From contig CM068548.1 in the NCBI GenBank assembly GCA_035048495.1, forward strand, positions 7,801,464-7,865,463: DNA of 64,000 nucleotides. Direction: 5' to 3'. Source of the stretch: Euptelea pleiosperma (taxonomy: Eukaryota; Streptophyta; Magnoliopsida; Ranunculales; Eupteleaceae). Below, piece by piece: positions 11,569 to 22,900 of the stretch. Each line of letters begins with the position of its first letter. Positions within the stretch are counted from its first letter, which is position 1. Both the position numbers and the translations under genes were made by a program. Under the pieces are notes generated by a model. That model was given only the letters and a program-made list of their open reading frames with translations. It did not search any database and had not been told where the DNA came from.

Positions 11569-11907
11569 CGGGACCCCAATTTTTAACCCCCATTTTGGCA
11601 TACCCACACAGAAGATGAATCAATGGCTGATTTTTGGTGAGGATGATCTCCTCACCATATAGATCACCCCTACAAAAAATCTGCTCTTTCTGAAATTTCT
11701 AACCCTGTTAAATGTGGTTTTCAAGTTGCACGGTAAAAATCAACGGTCCATAATTCTTCAACTTCTAAATCAGTCTATGAATATCAGAATGATTTGATTT
11801 TTTGTGAGGATGATCTCCTCACCATAGAGATCATCCTCACCAAAAATTAGCCATTGATTCATCTATCTGGGTACTCCAAAATGGGTGTCAAAAATGGGGG
11901 TCCCCGG
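11569..11907. mobile_element. Foldback MITE (GATGATCTCCTCACC family), copy 1
   Basis: Left arm CGGGACCCC...CCATTTTGGCATACCCACAC then GATGAATCAATGGCTGATTT returns complemented at 11800-11907, ending GGGGGTCCCCGG. The subterminal hairpin GGTGAGGATGATCTCCTCACC is itself palindromic. A related copy is at 62735-63110. It sits inside the MULE. Confidence 0.75.
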
Positions 11908-11941
11908 AATCCGATGTGGAACACCAATAGAGGGCGCTGAC

Positions 11942-12340
11942 AAGACCTTGATGACAGGACCCTAGTCATCAAGGCAAATGACAGGGTGCAACAAGAGCCA
12001 TGTGGCATACTCTTAGAATACTCTGACCGTATAGATGTTTTTTCAATCCCTATATGGACCTACAAACAAAAAATCAGCTTGATTTGTGATTTCAAAGTTT
12101 TGGATCTTTGTACCTCAAATAATGGTCAGTGATGCTCAAATTTTGCATGGTTAAAATCAACCCATGAAAACAATTCCAATCCAACGCCTAGAAATCATCG
12201 GACTGATTTTTGGTTTGTAGGTCCACCTAATGATTGGCCAAACATCCATACGGTCAGAGTTCTCTAAGTGTGTTCCACATGGCTCATATTGTGCCCTGTC
12301 ATCGGCCTTGATGACAGGGCCTGTCATCAAAGTTTTATTC
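11942..12340. mobile_element. MULE-type foldback MITE, arm type 2 (TGATGACAGGGC)
   Basis: The 9-bp duplication GGCGCTGAC is at 11933-11941 and 12341-12349, exact. Outer arms carry CTTGATGACAGG and GTCATCAAGGC in both orientations, then the shared core GCCATGTGGCATACTCTTAGA...TATAGATGTTTTTTC. The element is 399 bp. The exact 9-bp duplication places the family with Mutator-type MITEs. Confidence 0.85.
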
Positions 12341-12567
12341 GGCGCTGACGGTATGGATGTTTTACCAGTCCCTCGATCGACCTGCAAACCAAAAATCAGC
12401 CTAATTGGTGATTTACAACCTTTGGATCTTTGCACCCAAATAACGCTCAATAATGCTCAAATTTCCTACCATTGAAATCAACCCATGAAACTAACATCAA
12501 ACCCACTTTAGAAATCATAGATTAGGTTTATTTTTGGTTTGTAGGCTTACCTAGTGATTGTCCAAAC

Positions 12568-12869
12568 CAAGGTTTAAAAAACGACCGTTGTAAGAAAAAT
12601 AACGTTTGTCAGTAATGGATTTGGACCTCCCCCATTACATAATGGACCATTAAAATGCCCAAAAAATAACAGTCTTTATGCCGTTATTTTAAAAAGCGTT
12701 TGTTAATAATTAACAATGCCATTTTTTCTGTTATTTCTGTTATTTTACGTTATTTTTGTTATTTTCTATTTTTGCCCCTGAGCGTTATAACAAAAAAAAC
12801 GGTAACACCCCCAGTCTGTTATACCGTTATAACGGCATGGGCCGTTATAACGACCCACTTTAAACCTTG
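12568..12869. mobile_element. CAAGGTTTAAA MITE (TTATAACGG family), 302 bp
   Basis: Ends are CAAGGTTTAAAAAACG and the complement of CAAGGTTTAAAGTGGG. The 8-bp duplication GTCCAAAC is at 12560-12567 and 12870-12877, exact. The interior is rich in ACCGTTATAACGGC-like palindromes. The 8-bp duplication indicates a hAT-type transposase. Confidence 0.88.
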
Positions 12870-12887
12870 GTCCAAACATCCATATGG

Positions 12888-13080
12888 TCAACCTAACCCT
12901 AACCCCATACCCTTAAGCCTAACCTAACCCTTACCCTAAAACTACACCCAAACCATAACCCTAACCCTACATCCTAACCCTAAAATCTACACCCTAAACC
13001 CTAACCCTAACCCTAACCCTAAACCTAATCCTAATCCTAAACCTATACCCTTAACTCTAACCCTAATCTTAAATCATAAA
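12888..13080. repeat. Telomere-like (CCCTAA/CCCTAAA)n tract
   Basis: About 190 bp of degenerate CCTAACCCTAACC units, including several perfect CCCTAA runs and some CCCTAAAC variants. It is internal to the MULE and follows directly on the end of a foldback MITE, so it is interstitial and not a chromosome end. Confidence 0.85.
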
Positions 13081-13119
13081 CTCTAAAAATTCTAATTTTT
13101 TTTTTATGTTGTAGATGGT

Positions 13120-15750
13120 GTATTATGTCAATAATAGTTGATTTTCGGGTGGTCCGACGACTGAAGAAATTAAAGATGCTCGATCACTTCATCGAGCTAA
13201 CGACATATTCCAGGGACATGTTAGTAATTTATTAAATAATTTTAATTTATTATAGACTATTATCAAATCTAATAAAAAATATTTTTAATATTTTAATAAA
13301 TATAGGTTGACTATCCGATTTTATGCTCGAGGCAGCATGCGAGATAGGCGGATGGGTGGATCTTATCCAATACGCAACATGGATTAGTTTTGACAGCCGA
13401 ATTCAGACTGCACAGTCGTGTTCGATGGTCTTATAGTGATCGACCATTATGTTATGCAATTATCGAGCGATTTTGGCCGAAGACATCGATGTTTCATTTT
13501 GCATTTGGAGAGATGTCGATCACATTAGATGGCACTCTACACTGTCTTGGCCTTAGTATCACGGGTAGGCCAATGGTTTTGAGTGAGACTCCTTCAGACT
13601 GCACAGATCACATTATACGGTTATTAGGGATGCCACCTGAAGATGTTATTGCTGCACATAGTCGAATAAAATTGTCATGGCTGAAGAGAAATTTTAAAAG
13701 ATTACCTGACAATCTGACAAATCTTCAGGTATATTTTATAATTATTTATCAATATATATTTTTTTATTTCTTTTATTCAGTTAAATATTTAAAATAAATA
13801 ATATATTTGTTTATGGTAGATTGGGTGGTACACACGTGCTTATTTATTAGCATTGTATAGAAACACTTTTTTTTATGTTGCGACAGGCACCTATGACAAT
13901 GCAAATTTGCCACTTTTCTTTAAGGATTTCAGCTTAGCAAGATAATACACCTAAGGGGCTATTGTCCTTGCATATTTATATAAATAGCTGAGTAGTTTTG
14001 CCCTTAAAAATAAGGATTGTATTACAGAATGCGTGATGCTCTTGCAGGCCTAGTTAGTAAATTCGTGTATTATATGCGTTTAATACCTGATTTTTTTTTT
14101 AAGAAATGCTTAATACTTCTGTATAAAATAAAAAATTAGAAAAAATCATGAATTTTAAGACTATATGAATAAAACACGTATTATTCATGTTTAATACACA
14201 AATTTTATGTTTTTTTAAAATAAAAACGTTTTAAATGGCCGCATAAAATAAAAAAATTATAAAATTCTGGCTTTTTAAGGCTAAACAAATATAACATTTG
14301 AACAATGACCGCATTTTTGACCAAATTTTTTTATCTTAAAATCGAATTAAACTCGAACTTTTCCCATTTCGAATTTTTGCCGTATACCGAATTGCTAACT
14401 ATGCTTGCAGGTAAGTATTGATTCATTATTTTATTTATATTTTAATTTAAATATTTATAAATTTATTTTTATTAAAGATATGGGCGCATGAGTATTTGTC
14501 AATTGGGAGGCCGTTATTACTCTGCAGAATATAGATATCCATTAGCATTGAGATGGACTTTAGATGAAAGAGAGTACGTAGAGGAGTACATCCGTAATGT
14601 GGCCACCTATCTACAGGAGTTAGATTTACTTACTCTTAATTAGGTAAGTTATTTTTATCGATTGTATTTTTTAATATAAGTTTATTATTTGCTTAATTTT
14701 ACTAATATAAACTTTATTTCTTTGTAGGTTCGCTGGATGTCATACATCCGTTATTATCATTTGTTAAATAATATTTCAGCAATGATACACAATGCACGAC
14801 AGCTCAGTCTTCATCGTGCTTGTATCATATATCTTGATATTAATATTTATCATCCAACAGATAAATGTATGCGCCAGTTTGACCTTTATCAAACTATTCC
14901 GAGTACTTCATTATCTTGGGTGGTGGAATCTGGTCAAATGATGATACAGACTGTTATGATAGCAGCTATTAGAGATTAGGAGAGTAGATTTGATTGTTTT
15001 GTCATTAGTGGTCCATCAACACATCATGTTGTAGGTAAATATCATATTTCAGTTTATGCGGGAGTATAATATGATTTGATCTCTTTAATTTATTTTTGGT
15101 AATGCTTTTAGATGATGCATATCAAACGTGGTATGGTACCCCCCGCATGCATAATATAGAACTACAATATAATGAAGAGTGGTACAGACCAAGGGGATAT
15201 CATGATGGATCTTACGCCGAGTTGAGGAGTAGAATTGATGTTGTGGTAAGTTACAATTTTGATATTTTTAACATATTAAATCATTTAATATATTAATATT
15301 AAATTTATTTTTACAGATTGATCATATTTCTACGTACATTAACAAGTTGGAGATGATATAGATATATTGCATTGTAACCCGCACGCATCACTCAGAGCCT
15401 AGCAGCTAGCTGAGCGATATCATATCCCTATACGAGTTGCTCGTCATCGACGTGATGAGTCAGATGATGCAGATGATGTAAAAGATGATGTTGGAGAAGT
15501 TGGCATGGATGCTCCAGTGGATCAATGGGTGACAATTGAGCGTGGATCTATATATAAAGATAGATCTACATTTGATAGTAGATCTTCATCTCAGGTATAT
15601 CATCCATCGACGCCTACACCCCTTGTACATCCACATTATGTACCAGTAAATCCATCACAGCCCAGTCCATCGCAAGTTCCCATCATAGGTTCCCATACAT
15701 GCAGAGGTACAGGTAGATGCAAAGGTAGAGGTAGAGATAGAGATTAGTTT
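13120..15750 (+). pseudogene. Plant mobile domain (PMD) gene carried by the MULE
   Basis: Several exon-like blocks read as the PMD family (aminotransferase-like plant mobile domain, as in MAIN/MAIL1 and in transposons). Near 13390-13728: TAEFRLHSRVRW, ALCYAIIERFWP-type segment with TSMFHFAFGEMSITLDGTLH and CLGLSITGRPM, ending at a GT donor (13729). Near 14478-14643: IWAHEYLSIGRPL and REYVEEYIRNVATYLQ. Near 14728-14979: VRWMSYIRYYHLL, CMRQFDLYQTIPS. Near 15106-15245: AYQTWYGTPRM. The last block (15317-15747) ends in a low-complexity RGRGRDRD tail. Stops occur inside some blocks (for example the segment before 13390), so it is decayed. It lies head-on to the transposase gene within the same element. 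PMD proteins act in silencing or chromatin in plants; its role for the transposon is unknown. Confidence 0.8.
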
Positions 15751-16283
15751 TATACATTTCGATGTAATTTTGTTTATATTAGATGATACTTTTATCATTT
15801 AACTTGTTATATTGTGATGATACTTTTATCATTTTTCATCCCTATATCCCCCATGAATGTTTGGCTTACGCCATGGTGAACCTATACAAAATGATACTCT
15901 AAAAAAAAGATTATGTAAAATAAAACCAAGAATTTACGTAGTTCTCCATTTAATATTGGGTACATCTACGGACTATTTTTCTTAGGTCAAATCCACTATT
16001 ATCTGATTTTAGTACAATTTGTATGTGAATGACATTATATTATAAAAAATATAAAATAATACATCTTTAATTTTTTCTTCACTTCGCTTGACTTCACTCA
16101 TCCCAACTTGAGTTTTTCTTTTCGCTTTATTTGACACTAGTTGTTCTTTGATAACAAATAAATAAAACAAGTACAAATAATAATATAACTAATATTAAAT
16201 AAGATTTTACAAGATGGTCGGTTATTTTCAATACCGCCACAACGACTGTAGTATAATGCTCGTACTTCTGTATTGTTAGTGTT
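15751..16283. other. Spacer between convergent MULE genes
   Basis: About 530 bp between the PMD pseudogene stop and the end of the transposase. It is AT-rich, with two short repeats of GATGATACTTTTATCATTT near 15780-15835. No further gene was seen. Confidence 0.5.
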
Positions 16284-18380
16284 TTATCGAATTACTTTGA
16301 GACGGCGTCGAGTTAATGGTGGCAATATCATAATTGATCTCATATTTTCTAGATGTTGCAATTCATATGGATGGTGTATTCCTTTCATAGAAGTAGCATA
16401 AGTTTGTCGGTATCTTTTAACCGTTAGTTCAGGAGAACAAAAATCATAACAATCATATCTCTTATTTGTACATGCAGCTTTTACCTGTACACATAGAGTA
16501 CGACTATGTTGTCATTTTTCACATGTACAAAATTTACTAGTTATGTTGACAACATGAATTCTGTTTGTTGATCGATCTTTAATTTCAAATTTCATGTCAT
16601 CAACAGACAATAAATTCAAAAAATATACTTTTATTTTCTTTTAACAAATTTTTTTTTCAGCTTTTGGAACTAGTTTTGATGTCCATGATTGACCTTTTAT
16701 CTTACACTTTTCATGAATGTTAATTATTTTACACCTAATCTCATCTAATAATACTGATATTGATTTTAAACGTAAATCTTTAATCTAAGCATTAAATGAT
16801 TCTCCGAAGTTCGAGGTTAATACGTCATATCTTGGAACAGGAGAATAAGATGTTGCCCAATAAATTAAGTTGTGTGATTCTTGTTCCCCCCCAATAATCT
16901 ATTCATAAATTTCTACATTCTCATTTTTTATCGTCTCTAGATATGAATTACAGTCTATATTATTATATATTTTTGCTATTTTTTTTAATAATTTGTAAAA
17001 ACTTGGTTCTCTAAATCGTTTTTTTAAATTTTGTTCATAATGCCTCAAACAAAAGAAATGCAAGTGTGAAGGAAAATTCTTAGCAATTTCTTGTATAAGT
17101 TATTTTTGTCTATTAGAAATAAAAGATATCATATAATAAAAAGGATTAAAAGCTATTTCAAACGAATTTAAAAACCAATCATAAGTATGTTTATCCTCAG
17201 CATCGACAATGACAAATGCTAACGGAAAAAGACCACCATTAGGGTCGATGGAAGTTGCCGTAAGCAAGATACCTTGATATTTTTCTTTTAAGAATGTACC
17301 ATCTAATTCTACAATAGGTTTGTACCCATTTTTAAATCCTTCTATACATACTTTAAAACAAATAAAAATTCATTAAAAATTTTCATTACTATTAGTTTGA
17401 AGATAACAACTACTACTTGGATTTGTTTCTAAAATGGTCTGACAATATTGCTCTAAGTTCTTATAGGCCTCTATTTCACAATCATGTATGTTTCGCATTG
17501 CTTTCTCCCTAGCATTCCAAGCTTTCTTGTATGAGACGTTTACACTATGATCGTATTTCATGTCCTTTATTATATCTATCAGACTATAATATTGATTATC
17601 AGCTAAACGACTTTTAGTTATATTCCTAATTCAATTACTAGTTGCTTGGGGATGACTGCCCAAACTCATTCTGTCTATGCATATGTGACAATCATTATAA
17701 GTACGAATTATAAAAATTTCACTATTAACAAGTTTTGTTACATACACACACCACGATCAATCTTCAACTTCAGAGGTGATAACAATTTTTTCTCTATTAT
17801 TCAAAGTATATTTTATCATAAAATTCTTTTTAATTGCCAAATTTAGTATTGATTGTCTAAATTTAGTTACATTATCAAATATTTTTTTAACATATATAAC
17901 ATTATCATTATTTTTATTATTATCATTATCACTAGATGATAAAGAGTCAACTTGTGGGTTATCTATATCATTATCATCATGATCTTCATTATCAACCTCT
18001 ACAATCAGATTACGGTCATTAATTTGAAATTGATTAAATGAGCTATGCTCACCTTGAAAATCTCTATGATCATAATTCGATTAATATGATAGTGTAAGTG
18101 TAGTAAACACAAAGAGTTATACTTCGAGAAGTTACATTAATTTAAAAAAGATATCGTAGAAATGATTCATTAAAAATTAAATTACGTGTTTTTCAGAACT
18201 AAAATAAATAACTGACCTTAGAATGAAATTTGGATGAATCTCATAAGTTGTAGCGATTTTATACCATAATTCGTCCAATGTGATATCCGATGATGCAAAT
18301 ATTATTCGTGTTTCTCCACCGAAGTAAGTATCCCCATGCATTTGACCTCCATAATGATATACAATGGGTTTTGTCGTCAT
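16284..18380 (-). pseudogene. MULE transposase (mudrA-like), decayed
   Basis: ATG at 18380. The N-terminal block (18380-18177) carries HYGGQMHGDTYFGGETRIIF, like the N-terminal domain of plant MULE transposases. At 17561-17373 is VSYKKAWNAREKAM, the block before the catalytic domain. Next (about 17360-17200) come KPIVELDGTFLK, with the first catalytic Asp, and GGLFPLAFVIVDAEDKHTYD. About 17060 gives LHFFCLRHYEQNL (CxxH) and 16840-16800 gives FGESFNA. At 16560-16430 is a SWIM-type zinc finger CTC...C where the usual final His is Gln. At least three in-frame stops (near 17103, 16925 and 16787) and possible small introns remain. The gene ends TAA at 16286-16284. In active elements this protein cuts and pastes DNA by a DDE mechanism. 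Confidence 0.88.
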
Positions 18381-18727
18381 TTGTAATTACAAAATAAAAG
18401 TATGGAGCAAGTATAAAATAATTATTTTTTGACAAGAGATTAGATTAAGCACGAATGAGAGAGTATGAAAGTAGAGAGCAAGTGAGTATGAAAGGAGTAA
18501 GTGGTGTATATAAAGGGAAGGTTATAACGGACAAACGCACTTTGAAAAAACGTTTTGCAGGTCAAAACGCTTTTTGAAATGATATTTGCCAGTTGAAAAA
18601 TGGTAAAAAAACAGTAGAGATTTAACGGATAAACGTGCTTTGAACGAACATTTTTAAAGAATAAACGTTATTTCAAAAAACGTATATCACTGATAGATTG
18701 ACTTTATGTAAACGTTTTTTGAAAAAA

Positions 18728-18815
18728 CGTTTAGTTACTTTTTTTGTAAATTTTCAAAAGTTATTTTTGTTTTTGTAAATACATTAAAATTAATTTTTGT
18801 TTAAGAAATTTTTTG
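18728..18815 (-). repeat. MULE right terminal inverted repeat
   Basis: 88 bp, the complement of the left repeat. It is followed by TTCAAAATT at 18816-18824. Confidence 0.93.
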
Positions 18816-18882
18816 TTCAAAATTTTATTAACTATTTAATGCAGTTAATAGGTCTTGTTTGTTTAATGTTATAAAAAGCAAG

Positions 18883-19875
18883 GTTTAAAAGGAGCCGTTA
18901 TAACGGACTAGGGGCGTTACCATTTTCCGTTATAATAGATTGTAACACATAGGGGCAAAAACGAAAACAATGGGAAAATAATGAAAAAAACGGCACTAAA
19001 ATTCAAATTTTAAATAAAAATTATAATGGAAAATAATGGACTTTTAACAAATTTTTTCAGAAAATAATGGTCGTTATTTTCATTATAACAGAAGCATAAT
19101 GAAAAATAACGATCATTATTTTCTGATTAAAATGGTACATAAAGTAACAAAGGAGGTCCGAATCCATTATAACTGCCGTTATTTTTGCTAGAACGGCCTT
19201 TTCTAAAATTAAACCATGATAAAAAGCACAATAAAATGGTCCAAAATTTCTTTTATGCCCTAGTACAAGACTATATGGTAATTCTATGGAAAAAAAAAAT
19301 TTCTTCACAACAAGGGGTTAGATTAAGTGGTTATAGAAAGCCATTTGGCACGCATGTCTCTTTAAGTGGGATCCATGGAACAGCTGTTATAACAGCTATT
19401 ATAACGGTAACACCCCAAGTGCATTACATTATTTAGAAAATAACACCCAAAACCGGAAAAAAAAAGGACGTAACGTTACACAGACTGTTATAATGGAAAA
19501 ATGGCTATTATAATTGACAGTTATTTATTATTTAACAATTATCGAAGTTATTTTTTGAAAAAAATTAAAAATAAAAAATAAAATATTTTGACTTTTTTGA
19601 CTCGGATGTTAATTTTCTTAATTCAAATTTTGTATTTGGAATTCTAAATTTAAAATCCGTTATAAATTTTCACAGCCGTTATATCAGTTATAAACCCCAT
19701 TATAAAACTGTTATAATAATAACCGTTATTTGTGAAAGTAATAAAAAATGGTATATTTATTCCATTATTTTTCGTTTTGTTCCGTTATTGTCAAAATATT
19801 GGGGTGTTATAACGGCAATAACGGTAACGTCGCCTACCGTTATCCCGTTATAACGGTTTATTTAAAACCTCGGTG
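18883..19875. mobile_element. Large CAAGGTTT element with TTATAACGG arrays, next to REV7
   Basis: The left end GCAAGGTTTAAAAGGAGCCG TTATAACGG and the right end TTATAACGGTTTATTTAAAACCTCGG are inverted. In between are at least three clusters of GTTATAACGG-like palindromes (about 19180-19190, 19380-19440, 19660-19740, 19805-19850), so it may be several nested copies. No clear duplication was found. The right end lies 57 bp before the REV7 start codon. Confidence 0.65.
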
Positions 19876-19931
19876 AAAATTCAACCAATACAAATCAAAT
19901 TGCCATCTTTCGGGTGACGAAACCCTAACTG

Positions 19932-22900
19932 ATGGAGCGGGAGGACTATCGATCTCCACAAGGTTTGATATTATAATTCGTCATTTTTCTTCTTGTTTTG
20001 GATCATAATCAAATAGGAGAACCTCGATTTCTCTCTCAATTGCAGTAGGGACGGCTCGGATTCTTGTCGAATTCCTCGAAGTTGCCATTAATTCGATTGT
20101 TTTTCTCAAAGGGGTTTACCCATCTGGTACATATATCTCATTTTATACTGGAACCAAATTCATCAATTCGAGTTGGGTTTCTCTTAATTGGAGTCTGGAT
20201 TGAATTCAACTATGCCAGGTGCTTTCGAGAGGCGGCGTTACATGAACGTCGTGGTTCAGAGGGCTCGGCACCCCCAGCTCAGAGACTACATCCATACTGC
20301 AGTCAGAGGACTTCAACCCTTTATCCAAAAGGTCCGTCTGGTTCTGATTTTTTTCTCTAAGAATATTTGTAAAGGCTCTCGAAGCCTAATAAAGGAGATC
20401 TAAGAATTTTGTGAAACATTTTGAATACCCAATAAAGATATGATGAAATAAAATTATTGGTCAGGACTAGTCAGGATGGAACTTAGATATTCTTAGCGCC
20501 TAGGTGGGGCTCTGTTAGGATGTTAGGAAGCTTAAGACCTAAGCTTTATGCGCCAGTATCGCCTAGGTGCTTTTTGCATATTGGTTTGGATCGTAACATT
20601 TGGGATTAGAGCCATCCCCAAGTCTCTGGTTCGATTGATGGAAGGGGCAACCTGTGAAAAAAAGAGGCAATTTTGAATGCCACCATGTGGAAAGGGCTAC
20701 CTGGACCACAGTGGCCTGTGGAAAAGAGGCCAAAGTGAAAGCCGCTATGTGGAAAGGTTACTTGGACCACAAGTAGGTCACTGAGGACATCGGCTGCAGA
20801 AACGTGGTGGTTTGTTAGGATCCTAACAGTTAAGACCTAAGCTTATGCCACAACAGCCTAGGTGCTTTTGGCGTATTGGTTTGGGTCTTAACATTTGGTA
20901 TGTTAAGACCCCATTGTTAACATACTGAAGTCCACCTCCTCCACCTGTTGCTGACCAAAGTCGTCCTCCTCCTTGACATGTCGCCCCAATTATGCAGGCA
21001 TGAAGCCAAACGAAGCGACATACATTCGAACTAGCAGGCAACCTCATTTTAGGTTACCTTAGAATTCGCGTTACTAGCACCAACTTAGGATTCACGTTGA
21101 CATCAGTACCTTGGGTCATAGTGGATGTGCTTGAATTGAATGCGATTTGGGATCCTGGTGACATCGACTTGCGAACAAGTCGAACTGAAGGAGGCGACGT
21201 TGGTACGATCCCATGTGGGCCTACACATGGCTAATTAAGCATCTTGAGTTATGACATGTCTTCCTATTAGAATAACTTATGTAAGTGTCAATTATCGTTT
21301 TTCTTTAAGTAGTTAGGATCTCTTATTTTGGAAGTTGTTGGAAATAATGATCTCCAAAAGTTGCTTGTTATTTCAAGAATATCTTAGGAAGGTTATAAAT
21401 AGGATGGAAAGCCCTATGGGGATAAAAAACAAAGAAGAAAAACTATAATTTAAATAGTTGTAAGCTTAGTAATTAATTTTAGAGCTCGACTCTTTCTAAG
21501 AGTCCCTGATAGAATGGGGTTCTATCATTTTGTGTTAAGATCCAAACCAATACGCCAAAAGCACCTAGGCGATAGTAGTGCTTAAATCTTAGGTCTTAAC
21601 CTTTAGGATCCTAACATACCACCACATTTCTGCAACCAATGTCCTCGGCGGTCTAGTTTGTAGTTGAGGTAGCCCTTTACACATAGTGACTTTCACTCTG
21701 GTCTCTTTTCCACAGGTTTCTGTGGTTCAGGTAGTGCTTTTCACACGGTGGCTTTCACTCTGGCCTCTTTTTTCCACAAGTCGCTCCTTCAATGACCCGA
21801 ACCCGGGACACGGGGATGGCTCTAATACCAAATGTTAATACCCAAACCAATACGCCAAAAGCACTTAGGCAATAGAGGGGTGTAAAGCTTAGGTCCTAAC
21901 CATTAGGATCATAACATACCAACACATTTCTGCAGTCGACGTCCTTGGCGCCTACTCTGTGGTCCAGGTAGCTCTTTCTTCAACGTATTGGTTTGGGTCT
22001 TGACATTTGGTATTAGAGCCATCGAGGTTCTCATATTCACCATGGTTAACGCTAAGAAGGTGAATGAGAGGGTCGACTTGATCAATTGGCCATTGACGTA
22101 CAAGAGTTGAGAGAGGCGATGAGAATATAATCCAAACAACCCTAGAATGTTTGGTTCATGATCGACCACCAGTTCAGGAAGCACCACGTGTTCCAGTTGT
22201 TGAGTTGTAAATCAAAGAGCAGAAAATCCTCAAGGTGGTGCAATGATTCAAGGCCATTCTCATCGGATCGATTTTCCGAAGTTCAATGGCGTCGACCGCG
22301 AAGACATCAATTGTTGAACGGCTTATCTAATGAACAAATGGCCCTTTTGTTTTGATTCACCTAACCGGAGACACTATAGCATGGTATTGTTGGATGACTC
22401 TCATTATTGGATTGATGTCATGACCTCAATTCATTTGGGCTCTATGTTCATGCTTCGATTCTCAGGTGTTTGCAGATCCAGGTACTGCGTTAGCTAAACT
22501 CAAACAAACTACCAACGTACACGAGTTGCAAAGCCAAGCTTGCTAACAGGGTTGCCAAGTTACCAGAATCCTTTTCGATTAGTTGTTGTCTCCGGGTTAT
22601 GTGATGACATACGAGTTGGAACCTAGTTACTACGGCATGTTATACTAACCGAAGCTTCTACTTGGCTATTTGCCAAGAGGAAACAATTACGGTAACCTAA
22701 GAATTTTGTATGCGTTGACCACCCAATAAGCCTATAGTTGCCAAACCTACAACTGAATCGATTCCAAGCACCACGCCAACCTTACCCTCGCTCCGTTAGC
22801 TTACACTAACAGGACAAGAAGAATGATGAAAGAAGGGCTTATGTTTCAATTGTGACAAACTCTTTAAACCCGGACACCGTAAGCGGACACAACTTTTGCT

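Larger units (their letters stand above)
11915..12890. mobile_element. MULE-type foldback split by two younger insertions
   Basis: Core sequence begins AATAGAGGGCGCTGAC at its left, continues after the first insertion with GGTATGGATGTTTTACCAGT at 12350, and ends after the second insertion with ATCCATATGGTCAA near 12890. The interrupted copy shows what the insertion targets were. Confidence 0.65.
11013..18815. mobile_element. Mutator-like element (MULE) with complete ends, 7.8 kb
   Basis: Terminal inverted repeats of 88 bp lie at 11013-11100 and 18728-18815 and differ at only about five positions. The 9-bp sequence TTCAAAATT is directly outside on both sides (11004-11012 and 18816-18824). A 9-bp duplication with long inverted repeats is the Mutator signature. 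Inside are a transposase pseudogene on the minus strand (16284-18380) and a PMD-like pseudogene on the plus strand (about 13120-15750), converging near 15.75-16.28 kb. The left part also contains a GC-rich segment, three younger MITE insertions and a telomere-like tract. High end identity with a decayed transposase suggests it moved late with help from another copy. Confidence 0.93.

Noticed and set aside
12888..13080. Chromosome end
   Set aside because: The CCCTAA tract is short, degenerate and embedded in a transposon with sequence on both sides.
20188..20403. REV7 starting at the ATG in 20212-20214
   Set aside because: That ATG is in intron 2, just before the exon 3 acceptor. Exons 1 and 2 give a better and complete N-terminus.
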